Below, one piece after another: positions 19,663 through 28,400 of a DNA stretch of 35,774 nt. Numbering within the stretch: position 1 is the stretch's first letter; the number at the start of each line of letters is the position of its first letter. The DNA comes from Clostridiales bacterium (lineage in GTDB: Bacteria > Bacillota > Clostridia > Oscillospirales > Oscillospiraceae), in NCBI GenBank assembly GCA_021202515.1, contig JAJQCW010000076.1, positions 1 to 35,774 of the forward strand. The letters are read 5' to 3'. The notes beneath the pieces are model-generated. The model was not told where the DNA came from, made no database searches, and saw only the letters and a program-made list of their open reading frames with translations. Made by a program: the position numbers and the translations under genes.

Positions 19663-20772
19663 ATGGCTTATGATATTTACAGCCCGGAATATATGCTGGC
19701 CGCCATCAAAGAGATGAGGCCGGAGTACACCTTCATCCGGGATCGCTACTTCGCCCACGACACTTCCACGTTCAAGACTGAAAAAGTGTTCGTGGACTAC
19801 GACGACGGCGCGGGACGCATCCTGGCCCCCTATGTGCTGCCCGCTGTCGGCCCTGTGCCACTGACAAGGGACGGCTACGAAACCAGGGAGCTGATCCCTC
19901 CCTACATCAGCGTGAGTATGCCCTTGACTATCACCAATCTGGTGACCCGGCTGGCAGGTGAGAGCATTGTCTCCACCATGACCCCTGAGCAGCGGGAGCG
20001 CCACTACCTCATCAGCGACATGGACACCCTGGACCACGCCATTACCCGTCGGGAGGAGTGGATGTGTGTCAACACCATGCTGGATAACGCCTGCACCATG
20101 CACCATATCGGCAACAACGGGGACGACACCGGCAAGGACCTGATCGCCCAGTATTACGACGACGAGAACCCCGGCGTGTTCACTGTGGACGAGCCGTGGG
20201 ACGTAGGCAAGGACGAATACACCCCCGGCACCTGGTACACAGGCACATGCGACGTTCTCTCCGACATGCGGAAAGCAGGCAGAGACGCCACAGAGATGGT
20301 GGTCGGCAGCGAAGTCGCCCAGATGATCCTGACCGACCCCTGGGCGTGGAAGATGCTGGACAACCGCCGGGCACAGTTGGGCGAGATCGACCCCCGCTGG
20401 CAGTCCGCGGGTGTGACCAGACTGGGCAACCTGAACTTTGGCGGAAAGAACCTGGACATCTTCTGCTACGAGGGGACCTACGAGGAGCGGGACGTGAAGA
20501 CCCGTAAGCTGACCAGCGTGGACTACTTCCCATCTACCGCCGCTATGCTGGCCGCCCCCGGCACCGGAAAACTGCTCTACGGCGCAGTGAACCAGATGGA
20601 ACGGGACGAGATGTTCCACACCCGCACCGGAACCCGCGTCCCCAAGTACACGGCAGACGTGAAACACAACACCAAAGAGACCATGCTGACCTCGCGGCCC
20701 ATCGCCGCCCCGATCTACAAGTCCCCCTGGCGGGCCTGCCGGGACGTGCTGAACGCGACCACCACCGGCTGA
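19663..20772 (+). CDS. Major capsid protein, lambda gpE type
   Basis: The 369-residue protein begins MAYDIYSPEYMLAAIKEMRP. FKTEKVFVDYDDGAGRILAP follows, as in lambda gpE-type HK97-fold capsid proteins. Later landmarks are LGEIDPRWQSAGVTRLGNLN, FCYEGTYEERDVKTR and RPIAAPIYKSPWRACRDV. The length is typical. It is the main shell subunit of the head. The ribosome site is GAGCGAGGTG. The final TGA overlaps the next ATG (TGATG). Confidence 0.92.
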   Translation: MAYDIYSPEYMLAAIKEMRPEYTFIRDRYFAHDTSTFKTEKVFVDYDDGAGRILAPYVLPAVGPVPLTRDGYETRELIPPYISVSMPLTITNLVTRLAGESIVSTMTPEQRERHYLISDMDTLDHAITRREEWMCVNTMLDNACTMHHIGNNGDDTGKDLIAQYYDDENPGVFTVDEPWDVGKDEYTPGTWYTGTCDVLSDMRKAGRDATEMVVGSEVAQMILTDPWAWKMLDNRRAQLGEIDPRWQSAGVTRLGNLNFGGKNLDIFCYEGTYEERDVKTRKLTSVDYFPSTAAMLAAPGTGKLLYGAVNQMERDEMFHTRTGTRVPKYTADVKHNTKETMLTSRPIAAPIYKSPWRACRDVLNATTTG

Positions 20773-21158
20773 TGCCTACCGAGCGGAGCCTGAAAGCACA
20801 GATTGAGCAGAACGCAAAGCGGGTGTTTCTCAACCTGAATGAATTTGCGACAACGCATGACATTCTGTACTTTTGCGACGGACAGAGAGAACCGCCAAAA
20901 GAACTGCACATTCCTGCGGTCATCGAGGAGAACGGCGACACGCTAAAGACCTGGAACAAGCAGGAATCCTACCAAATTTCCAGCGACGAGCAGGTGACGG
21001 TTCAAAAAACCTACACCCTGTTCGTCGCGCTGGCGGATTTTGGAGAGGTCCCGAAACGGAGACGGTACTTACAGGCGGGCGATCTCATGTATCAAATCAC
21101 TGCCGTGACGGTTGAGGCGGGAATCCTAAAGGTCAAGCTGCGGCGACTGGAGGAATAG
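20772..21158 (+). CDS. Putative head-completion/connector protein
   Basis: The 128-residue protein has an N-terminal helix (LKAQIEQNAKRVFLNLNEFA), then a beta-rich body (TVQKTYTLFVALADFGEV, DLMYQITAVTVEAGILKVKL). Small beta-barrel proteins directly after the capsid gene act as head-closure or neck proteins (lambda FII-like). I infer that role from size and place, not from a diagnostic motif. It is coupled to the capsid gene by TGATG and ends 2 nt before the next start. Confidence 0.55.
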   Translation: MPTERSLKAQIEQNAKRVFLNLNEFATTHDILYFCDGQREPPKELHIPAVIEENGDTLKTWNKQESYQISSDEQVTVQKTYTLFVALADFGEVPKRRRYLQAGDLMYQITAVTVEAGILKVKLRRLEE

Positions 21159-21160
21159 CA

Positions 21161-21787
21161 ATGCCGGACATCAGGGTGGAAATCGACCAGGCGCAGGTCG
21201 AGCATGTCAACAAAATTCTCTACACGATGCCGGAGAAAAGCCGGGCCGTATTCCGAAACTCCATCAACCGGGCGCTGGTATCCGCCAGGACCCAGGCGAA
21301 GAAGGAAATCAAAGAACGGTACGCCATCAGCAGCAGTAATCTGAACTCATACGAGCGGATTCAACTCCGGGGCGCAGAATACACCGGCTCCGACATAGTG
21401 GGCGAGCTGCACTTCGCGGGTGGCAAAATCCCGCTGTACAAATACAAGGTTCGACCATCGGGTAGACGGTACACCAACCGCTATGTCAATGGACGCTGCG
21501 GATGGCGAATCACCACAAGAGTCAGCGCAGAGGACCTGAAAGAGACCGGCATGGTCCGCCGGGAGACGGCCTTTATCGCAACCTTCAAGAGCGGCCACAC
21601 CGGAATTTTCAAACGAACCGGCGGGACGACAAGCACCGGTAAAACAAAACTGCGGGAGTTCTACGGCTTTTCCGTAGCAGACATGCTGGACTACAAGGAA
21701 GCGCGGGAAAACGTTCTGGACGAAGCGGCGGAGACAGTGTCGAAGCGACTGGATCAGGAGCTTTACCGCGTCCTGAACGGATTCTAA
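21161..21787 (+). CDS. Minor tail protein Z-like / neck protein
   Basis: The 208-residue protein matches the prophage minor tail protein Z (GPZ) group: an N-terminal helix with NKILYTMPEKSRAVFRNSIN, then RALVSARTQAKKEIKERYAI. A beta core follows with GRRYTNRYVNGRCGW and a basic loop, and the ending is FYGFSVADMLDYKEARENVL. In lambda gpZ connects tail and head at the end of assembly. The following gene starts 12 nt later with GAGGTG as ribosome site. Confidence 0.75.
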   Translation: MPDIRVEIDQAQVEHVNKILYTMPEKSRAVFRNSINRALVSARTQAKKEIKERYAISSSNLNSYERIQLRGAEYTGSDIVGELHFAGGKIPLYKYKVRPSGRRYTNRYVNGRCGWRITTRVSAEDLKETGMVRRETAFIATFKSGHTGIFKRTGGTTSTGKTKLREFYGFSVADMLDYKEARENVLDEAAETVSKRLDQELYRVLNGF

Positions 21788-21799
21788 CGAGGTGAGCAC

Positions 21800-22309
21800 A
21801 TGAGCAGCCTGCGTGGTTTGCTGGACGCGCTGCAAATTTTTGTCAAAGACAGCCTGAAAGAGATGCAGTTGCCGGTCAGCCAGGAAGGACCGGGAGACGA
21901 TCCGATGACAAGGCCCATTGAAGTCTACAAACAGCGGCTGGACGACCCGACCAACGCGAGAGAAAAAATCCCGTACATCCTGCTGCAAATCCTGAACGGG
22001 GAAGACACAAGGGATTCCAACACAAGGGAACCGGAAGCATCCGTAACCGTGCGGGCAATCATCGCCATCTACGAGCGAGACCCGTCAGAGGGCGCGCTGG
22101 CGCTCATCAACATCGTTGAGAAGCTGCGGATGGACCTGCTGAGAACGGGCGTGATCGGCGGGGCATATGAAATCCTGGAACCCTTTGAGTATCTGTTCTA
22201 CCCCGAGGACACGATCCCATATCACGTGGCGGAACTCTCCACCACATGGAGAATTGGAACCGTTGAACGAGTCGTCCCTGCGCTGGATGGATACCCAATG
22301 AAATGGTAG
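21800..22309 (+). CDS. Tail terminator-like protein
   Basis: The 169-residue protein has an alpha/beta layout with N-terminal helix GLLDALQIFVKDSLKEMQLP, a strand KIPYILLQIL, ASVTVRAIIAIYERDPSEG, and helix ALALINIVEKLRMDLLRTG. This order resembles phage tail completion proteins (gpU/gp37-like) that cap the tube and meet the head. Its place just before the sheath gene fits. The specific family is not certain. Confidence 0.55.
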   Translation: MSSLRGLLDALQIFVKDSLKEMQLPVSQEGPGDDPMTRPIEVYKQRLDDPTNAREKIPYILLQILNGEDTRDSNTREPEASVTVRAIIAIYERDPSEGALALINIVEKLRMDLLRTGVIGGAYEILEPFEYLFYPEDTIPYHVAELSTTWRIGTVERVVPALDGYPMKW

Positions 22310-22326
22310 AAAGAAGGTAATGGAAA

Positions 22327-22650
22327 ATGGCAGACGAAACCACCGTGGCCGAGGAAGAAACCACCACCGAGGAGGAAACCTCCGAGATCGTTCAGAAGGT
22401 CTACATCGGCCCATCCATCCCACGCTGCGGTCTGCGGACCGCACAAATCCTGACGGGGACAGAGGCGGACATCGCCTCCTTCATCGGTAAATACACCGAG
22501 CGGTTCCCGGAACTCAAATATCTGGTCGTTGACCTGGCCGACCTGAACGAGGCAATGAAAAAGGTCAAGACGAAGGGCAACATCCTTCACAAATACTATC
22601 AAGACGCGGCGGTCAAATCCAAAGCGAGCAGAACGAGCAGAAGGGGGTAA
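22327..22650 (+). CDS. Hypothetical pre-sheath protein
   Basis: The 107-residue protein opens with a glutamate/threonine-rich stretch (ADETTVAEEETTTEEETSE). VQKVYIGPSIPRCGLRTAQI follows, then LKYLVVDLADLNEAMKKVKT, and it ends very basic (KSKASRTSRRG). A small gene with the 'YIGPS' segment directly ahead of the tail sheath recurs in Mu/PBSX-like myophages. The split charge (acidic head, basic tail) is striking. Function is unknown; an accessory of tail assembly is the simplest guess. Confidence 0.6.
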   Translation: MADETTVAEEETTTEEETSEIVQKVYIGPSIPRCGLRTAQILTGTEADIASFIGKYTERFPELKYLVVDLADLNEAMKKVKTKGNILHKYYQDAAVKSKASRTSRRG

Positions 22651-22656
22651 GACATC

Positions 22657-24111
22657 ATGGCTTCTTCTTTTTATGGCGTGCGAGTCATTGAGGAGGCAAC
22701 CAGCGCGGGTTCGCCCACCACGGCGGCAAGCGGCATTGTGATTGCTTTCGGCACAGCGCCCATCCAGCAGGTGGACGGCACAGCCAACGAAATCGTGGTG
22801 GCCAACAGCTACGACGAAGCGGTCTCTGCACTGGGCTACAGCGACGACTGGGACAAGTACACGCTCTGCGAGGCGATCTACTGTCACTTCCGGCTTTACA
22901 GCATGTCCCCGCTGCTGCTGGTGAATGTGCTCGACCCGGCGGCACACTGCACCGCAGTGGAGGAACAGACGTACACCCTGACCAACGACAAGGTGGAGCT
23001 TTCCGGCGACGCGATTGCTGACACCATCGTGGTCAAAGGCGGCGGTGCGACACTGACGGCTGGCACTGACTACGACGTGTTCTACGAAGACGGGAACTGC
23101 TACATCGAAGCGCTGACCGGCGGGGCCATCAAGAACGACAGCCTGGCCGAAATCACCGTCTCCTACTCTGCGGTGGACTTCGAGGCAGAAGACCTGGTCA
23201 GTGACATCATCGGCGGCTACGACGTGAACACCGGCAAGAGCACCGGTATGGAGCTGATGGACATGGCTTACTTCAAGGGCCGCGTCCTGCCGGACATCAT
23301 GATCGCCCCTGGTTTCTCCCAGTACAGTGAGGTGGCAGCGGTCATGGCGGCGAAGGCCACCTTCTCCACCGTGTTCCGGTGCGTGTGCATCTGCGACCTG
23401 GATACCACCACCAACCTGAGCTATCAGCAGGCAGTGGAGTCAAAGGCGGCGGACGCCAGCTTCCTGAACGAGAAACAAATCCTCTGCTGGCCCATGGTGG
23501 CGCTGAACGACCAGAAATATCACATGTCCACACAGCTCGCCAGCCTGATGAGCCAGGTGGACAGCAACAACGACGATGTTCCCTCCCGTGCGGCAAGCAA
23601 CCAGGTCATGCAGGCGGACAGCACGATTCTGGCCGACGGCACAGAGGTCCTGCTGGACCTGACCCAGAGCAACTACCTCCGGGCCAACGGCATCGTGACT
23701 GCCTACAACTTTGTGAACGGCTTCACGGCCTGGGGCGTATACACGGCGATGGTCACAGAGAGCACCGACCCGAAGGACGTCTTCATCAACATCGTCCGCA
23801 TGTTCAACTACGTGGCGAACAGCATCATCCTGACATTCTGGAGCAGGATCGACGAGAATCTGACCCCGCGCTATGCGGAGAGTATCGTCGATGAAATCAA
23901 CATCTGGTTGAACTCTCTGGCGAGCAGCGAGCACCTGCTGGGCGCCAGGTGCGCCCTGAACAGCGACGAGAACCCAACAGAGGATTTGCTGGCGGGCATT
24001 GTCCGGGTCCATATCTACATGACCCCGCCCACCCCCGCCCAGGAGATCGACGCCTATGTGGAATACGATGTGGACTACGTGGCCACTGCGTTCAGCACCG
24101 ACAGCGAATAA
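22657..24111 (+). CDS. Tail sheath protein
   Basis: The 484-residue protein begins MASSFYGVRVIEEATSAGSP. It contains NSYDEAVSALGYSDDW and LLLVNVLDPAAHC near the N-terminus. The C-terminal part reads NIVRMFNYVANSIILTFWSR then IDENLTPRYAESIVDEINIW, the conserved sheath core of contractile tails. Its end forms the strand that links subunits (AYVEYDVDYVATAF). Sheath contraction drives the tube through the cell envelope. Strong ribosome site GAAGGGGGT. Confidence 0.92.
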   Translation: MASSFYGVRVIEEATSAGSPTTAASGIVIAFGTAPIQQVDGTANEIVVANSYDEAVSALGYSDDWDKYTLCEAIYCHFRLYSMSPLLLVNVLDPAAHCTAVEEQTYTLTNDKVELSGDAIADTIVVKGGGATLTAGTDYDVFYEDGNCYIEALTGGAIKNDSLAEITVSYSAVDFEAEDLVSDIIGGYDVNTGKSTGMELMDMAYFKGRVLPDIMIAPGFSQYSEVAAVMAAKATFSTVFRCVCICDLDTTTNLSYQQAVESKAADASFLNEKQILCWPMVALNDQKYHMSTQLASLMSQVDSNNDDVPSRAASNQVMQADSTILADGTEVLLDLTQSNYLRANGIVTAYNFVNGFTAWGVYTAMVTESTDPKDVFINIVRMFNYVANSIILTFWSRIDENLTPRYAESIVDEINIWLNSLASSEHLLGARCALNSDENPTEDLLAGIVRVHIYMTPPTPAQEIDAYVEYDVDYVATAFSTDSE

Positions 24112-24126
24112 GGGGGCGAGTGAATC

Positions 24127-24642
24127 ATGGCAAAAATTGATGTTGGCGTAATCAACTATCAACTGTTTGAGGGTTCCACGGAATATGTGGGCATCACAGA
24201 AGCGGACCTGCCCTCTCTGGAGTTTATGACCGCCACTGTGACCGGCGCAGGCATTGCGGGCGAGTTTGAGGTGATTCTCATCGGCCAGATGAAGGCGATG
24301 GAGATCACGTTAAAACACACGGTCCTGACGGCGCAGGCCATTAACCTTTCCACCCCGGAGACCCACACATGGGAGCTGCGGGAGGTCCAACAGTCCCTGA
24401 CCGCAGGAGGCGTGCTGACCCCAACCGGCGTGAAGCACATTTTCAAAGTGCTTCCCAAACAGATGGAGGGCGGCACCCTAAAGCCGCAGTCCACCTCCGA
24501 TCCAAGCACCGTGGCCTCTGTCCTCTACTGGGCGGAGTACCGGGACGGGGAGAAGGTAATGGAACTGGACCCGTTGAACAATATCTGTTTTATCAACGGC
24601 ACCGACTACCTTGCCTCCGTGCGCTCCGCGCTGGGCAAGTAA
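24127..24642 (+). CDS. Tail tube protein (P2 FII-like)
   Basis: The 171-residue protein is a beta-rich tube subunit, starting AKIDVGVINYQLFEGSTEYV and containing PSLEFMTATVTGAGIAGEFE. MEITLKHTVLTAQ follows, ending with a strand FINGTDYLASVRSALGK. It matches the major tail tube family of Mu/P2-type phages, which form the rigid inner tube under the sheath. It follows the sheath gene by 15 nt and is followed by an intrinsic terminator. Confidence 0.85.
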   Translation: MAKIDVGVINYQLFEGSTEYVGITEADLPSLEFMTATVTGAGIAGEFEVILIGQMKAMEITLKHTVLTAQAINLSTPETHTWELREVQQSLTAGGVLTPTGVKHIFKVLPKQMEGGTLKPQSTSDPSTVASVLYWAEYRDGEKVMELDPLNNICFINGTDYLASVRSALGK

Positions 24643-24650
24643 CCACATAC

Positions 24651-24686
24651 AAGCACCCCGGCAATCGCTGGGGTGCTTCTCTATTT
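24651..24686 (+). terminator. Intrinsic terminator after the tail tube gene
   Basis: The 9-bp stem AAGCACCCC / GGGGTGCTT with a 10-nt loop is followed by CTCTATTTT. It closes the head/sheath/tube unit, and late promoter 3 begins 12 nt further on. Confidence 0.85.
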
Positions 24687-24698
24687 TAGGAGCGCAAG

Positions 24699-24732
24699 AT
24701 TGCCGGTCATTGCCGGTTTGCTGTCCTACAAT
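24699..24732 (+). promoter_or_regulatory. Late promoter 3 (tail chaperone, tape measure, baseplate)
   Basis: ATTGCCGGTC and ATTGCCGGTT are in perfect tandem (24699-24718), followed by TGCTGTCC and -10 TACAAT (24727-24732), 28 bp from the repeat start. The repeat is identical to that of promoter 2. The next gene starts 46 nt downstream. Confidence 0.8.
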
Positions 24733-24778
24733 ACAATATAGAGGGGAAACCCACAATCAAAAAAGGAGGACAAACACC

Positions 24779-25147
24779 ATGAGCGAAAAGAAAGAGCTTG
24801 GCGCCGCCATCGAAGAGATGGAAACCGAACTGGATATGGATGCCGAAATCAAACGGGCCAGCGACGTGACGGTTCGGCTGTCGAAGCCGATGAATTACGA
24901 GGGGAAAACCTACACCAAGCTGGAACTGGACTTCAACGGCATGACGGGCCGGGACATGGAGGCCATCGATGACGAGCTTCAGGCGCTGGGCGTCATTATT
25001 GCCAATCCCACCCTGAGCCACAAGTACCAAAGAATCCTCGCAGCCCGTGCCGCAGGCGTTCCCTCTGATATGCTGGAACACTTGCCCCTGCGGGACTACC
25101 AGAAGGTCACAAACGCGGTGCGCCGTTTTTTGCTGGCAACGGCCTGA
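24779..25147 (+). CDS. Tail assembly chaperone, first frame
   Basis: The 122-residue protein reads MSEKKELGAAIEEMETELDM at the start. The middle is VRLSKPMNYEGKTYTKLELD followed by LSHKYQRILAARAAGVPSDM, the Mu gp41 / P2 gpE-like tail assembly chaperone layout. Such proteins coat the tape measure during tail assembly. AAAGGAGG precedes ATG 24779. Close to its end lies the slippery heptamer T TTT TTG. The zero-frame stop overlaps the next small frame as TGATG. Confidence 0.75.
   Translation: MSEKKELGAAIEEMETELDMDAEIKRASDVTVRLSKPMNYEGKTYTKLELDFNGMTGRDMEAIDDELQALGVIIANPTLSHKYQRILAARAAGVPSDMLEHLPLRDYQKVTNAVRRFLLATA
25126..25132 (+). promoter_or_regulatory. Programmed -1 frameshift site T TTT TTG
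   Basis: The heptamer lies in the right phase (codons TTT 25127-25129 and TTG 25130-25132), four codons before the zero-frame stop. Slipping back one base joins the chaperone frame to the 52-codon frame that ends at 25305, giving about 175 residues. The phage P2 gene pair E/E+E' uses the same type of poly-T slip site. Confidence 0.75.
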
Positions 25148-25305
25148 TGCAGAAAGAGGGCCTGACGGAGTGGCTGCGGGAGCAATACATCATCCTGGCA
25201 AGGCAGACCAATACGCCGGTCTACTACTGGGAGAACCTGCCCCTCCGAAGGCTCTTTGACTGGATTCGGGCGCACAACAACGTGATGAAAACAAAGGATC
25301 GCTGA
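25147..25305 (+). CDS. Tail assembly chaperone, second (-1) frame
   Basis: This frame of 52 codons (from ATG 25147) encodes MQKEGLTEWLREQYIILARQ, then TNTPVYYWENLPLRRLFDWI and ends MKTKDR. It stands in the -1 frame relative to the first chaperone and corresponds to the extra segment made by frameshifting in P2 (E+E') and lambda (GT). Aromatic residues and a final helix are typical of tape-measure contact. It may be produced as a fusion through the slippery site, by reinitiation at TGATG, or both. Confidence 0.7.
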   Translation: MQKEGLTEWLREQYIILARQTNTPVYYWENLPLRRLFDWIRAHNNVMKTKDR

Positions 25306-25336
25306 ATGGGCGCAGGCAAACGCCTGCGCCCATTTT
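25305..25336 (+). terminator. Strong hairpin/terminator before the tape measure gene
   Basis: Perfect 13-bp arms AATGGGCGCAGGC (25305-25317) and GCCTGCGCCCATT (25322-25334) with loop AAAC run into TTTT (25333-25336). It begins at the chaperone stop codon. The T-run is short, so it is probably a partial terminator that lowers expression of the tape measure relative to the chaperones. Confidence 0.75.
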
Positions 25337-25404
25337 GCTGATACCAACAAAATGGGCTGCGCAGACGGAGAGAAAGAGGCACTGCATTTTCAGGAGGAAA
25401 AGAA

Positions 25405-28400
25405 ATGGCAACCGCAAAGGAATATGAGATTCTTTTCACGCTGAAAGCATATATGGACTCTGCGTTTGGAACAGGCTTCAATTCAGCGCGCACGTACCTC
25501 TCCCAGATACAGGGGGAGGTGAAACAATACAACTCCATCCTGCGGGACATTTCCGCCTACCAGAAGCACACCCAGGCGCTGGAGACCTTGAAAGGCAAGC
25601 TGGATGTTGAGAAAAAAGCTCTGGCTGACACGGAGGAGAAAATCAAATCCGAGGGCAAGGCCACCAAAGAGCTAACGGCGGAAAAGCAAAAGCATGAAAA
25701 GGCCATCAACACCCTGAACGAAAAAATCAAGTCCCAGGAGCAAACGCTGGAGCAGGACAAACAGGCTCTGGAACAGGACAAGGTCAGCGTCAACAACCTG
25801 GCGGAATCCGAAGCTGAGCTGAAGGCGAAGGTAGAAGAAGCCAAACAGCAAATGCAGGAGTTCGTGGCGCTGCAAAACAGCATCACGGACATGGCCAATG
25901 CGTTCAGCGCTATCAAGGTGGCGGCAGACGCAGCGGCCAACGCATCCAGCGCCCTGTATGACGCGGTAAAGGAGTGCATCGACTGCGCGGCAGAACTGGA
26001 ATACACCATGAGCGCAGTGGAGGCGGTCTCCGGGGCAACAGCAGAGGAAACGGAGCAGTTGACTGCCTTGGCAAAAGAGATGGGCGCAACCACCGTTTAC
26101 ACAGCAAGCGAGTGCGCCGAGGCCCTGCAAACCGAGGCCCTGGCCGGTTGGTCCGTGGAGGAAATGCTGGCGGGCCTCCCGGCAGTCGTCAACATGGCGG
26201 CGGCCTCCGGCGAGAGCCTGACCGAGATGACCAGCATCATCTCCGACAGCCTGAGCGCCTTCGGCCTTTCGGGTGAAGCGGCGGTAACGAAATTCGCGGA
26301 TGTGCTGACCACCGCAGCGACCAGCGCAAACACCACCGTCTCCCTGATGGGCGAATCTCTCTCCTACGTGGAATCAACGGCGGCGAACCTGGACTATAGC
26401 ATCGAGGACGTTTCCGTTGCCCTGGCGGTCATGGCCAACAACGCCCTGAAAGGCAGCGTTTCCGGTTCTGCCCTGAACACCATGCTCACCCGGATGTCCG
26501 GCGCAAACAACAACGCAGCCGGTCAGATGGACGATCTAAACATCTCCATGTATAACACGGATGGAACTGCCAAAGACCTGCTGACCTTCCTGAACGAGCT
26601 GCGGGACGCCTTTAAGCAATTCGGGGATGACAGTCAGTCCGCCCAGATCGCCGCCTACAAGCTGGCAGGCCAGCGGGGTATGCGCGGTCTGCTGTCCATC
26701 GTGAACACCACGGACGAAGAGTGGCAGTCGATGGTGGAGAGCATCTACGACTACGAGGGCGCCGCAGAATCCGTCTCTGACATCCGCCTGGACAACTACC
26801 AGGGCCAAATCTACCTGCTGGAATCCGCCTGGGACGCGCTGAAAACCACCGTGGGCGAGGCGTTCCTCCCTGTGGCAACAGACGCGGCGGGGGTGCTGAC
26901 CGACCTGGCAAATGTGGCGAATGACTTTGCAGGAGAGAACCAGACGCTAATTGTAAGCCTGAGCGCCGCTGCGTCTGCGGCTGGAATTGCGGCAGTTGGG
27001 ATCAGCGGCGTGGCGACAGCACTCCAGTTTGCCAAATATGCTCTGTCGGTATTTATGCCGGGATTTGGAGGAATCGCGGTAGTTGCGGGAGCCGCTGCCG
27101 CTGCCATAGGGCTTACAGCGGGAGCGGTTGCAGCATACGCAACAGCGCTTGATTCCGCGTCAGAGGAATCGGCGGAACTGCAAAGCGAAGCGGAATCTCT
27201 GGCAGAAACAACGCAAAGCACCCTTGACAGTTACGAAGAAACCTCCAACGCCTATGAAGACCAGCGTACCGAAGCAAATGCGCTCATAGACACCATTGAA
27301 GAACTGACCTCCACCGGGGACACAGACGAGCTGACCCAGCGGCGGATCGAGAGCGCGGTTGAGGACTTAAACGAAGTCCTGCCAGAACTCAACCTGGAAT
27401 ATGACGCGCTGTCCGGCACTCTCAGTAGCACGACTGATGAAATGCGGGAATTTGCCAACGTCATAAGCGATGATGAGATTGAAAGCAAAGTAGAAACGCT
27501 GACTGAACTGGAGACACAACAGGCACAGTTAGAAGAAGCAATCACCCTCGCGGAGCAGAAAGCGGCGGAATCCCAGGCGGAATATGCGGCACAGATGCAG
27601 GAGATGGCTTCCAGTTATTCGGACGGAATAACAATCCCGATAGGCTATTCCATCGTTGCAGGCGTTGCAGATGCTTCTACTGATGCGCAAACACTGGCCG
27701 GGCTGAAAGAACAGTACGAGGCCGTAGCAGAAGCAATCAAAGAGCTTGAAAACGAATTAAACGGATACACGGAAGACCAGGAAGACGCGGCAAACGCCAC
27801 TAGCTTCACTTCTTCTATGCTGGAGGAAGTGACTGAATACGCCACAGCATATGGCGAGGCATGGTCAAGCGCCTATGATGAAGCGGCGAGTTCTCTGGAA
27901 AATCAACTTGGCCTGATGAAGGAAGTTGAAGAGATCGAAGACCCGACAACCATGAGTGACATCATGGGAAACACAGAGGACCAGCTCGCCGCACTCACAG
28001 AATACAAAGACAACTTACAGACGATCTTTGACGCAGCAGAGCAATACGGAATCGACATTAGTTCGATTTATGATGATATAACAAGCGGCTCTACAGATGC
28101 TATGGAGCTAGTCAATGCAATGGCAAGCGACATAGAGACAAATGGCGTTACCAATTTGTCAGAGCTGATTGACACCCGCACAGCCGCTGAAACGATAGTT
28201 GAGGAAACCAAAAGCGCAATTACCGACGCTATGCCGGAAGTGCAGGAAGCATACAACAATATGCTTGACGGTGTAAACCTTTCAGACGAAACTGCGGAAC
28301 AGGCTGCGAAATCTGCGGCTGAACAGGTTGTGCAGGGATACATCGACGGTTTTACTTTTGGCACGACTGACGTTGTCTCCGCAGCGGAAGACACCGGAGG

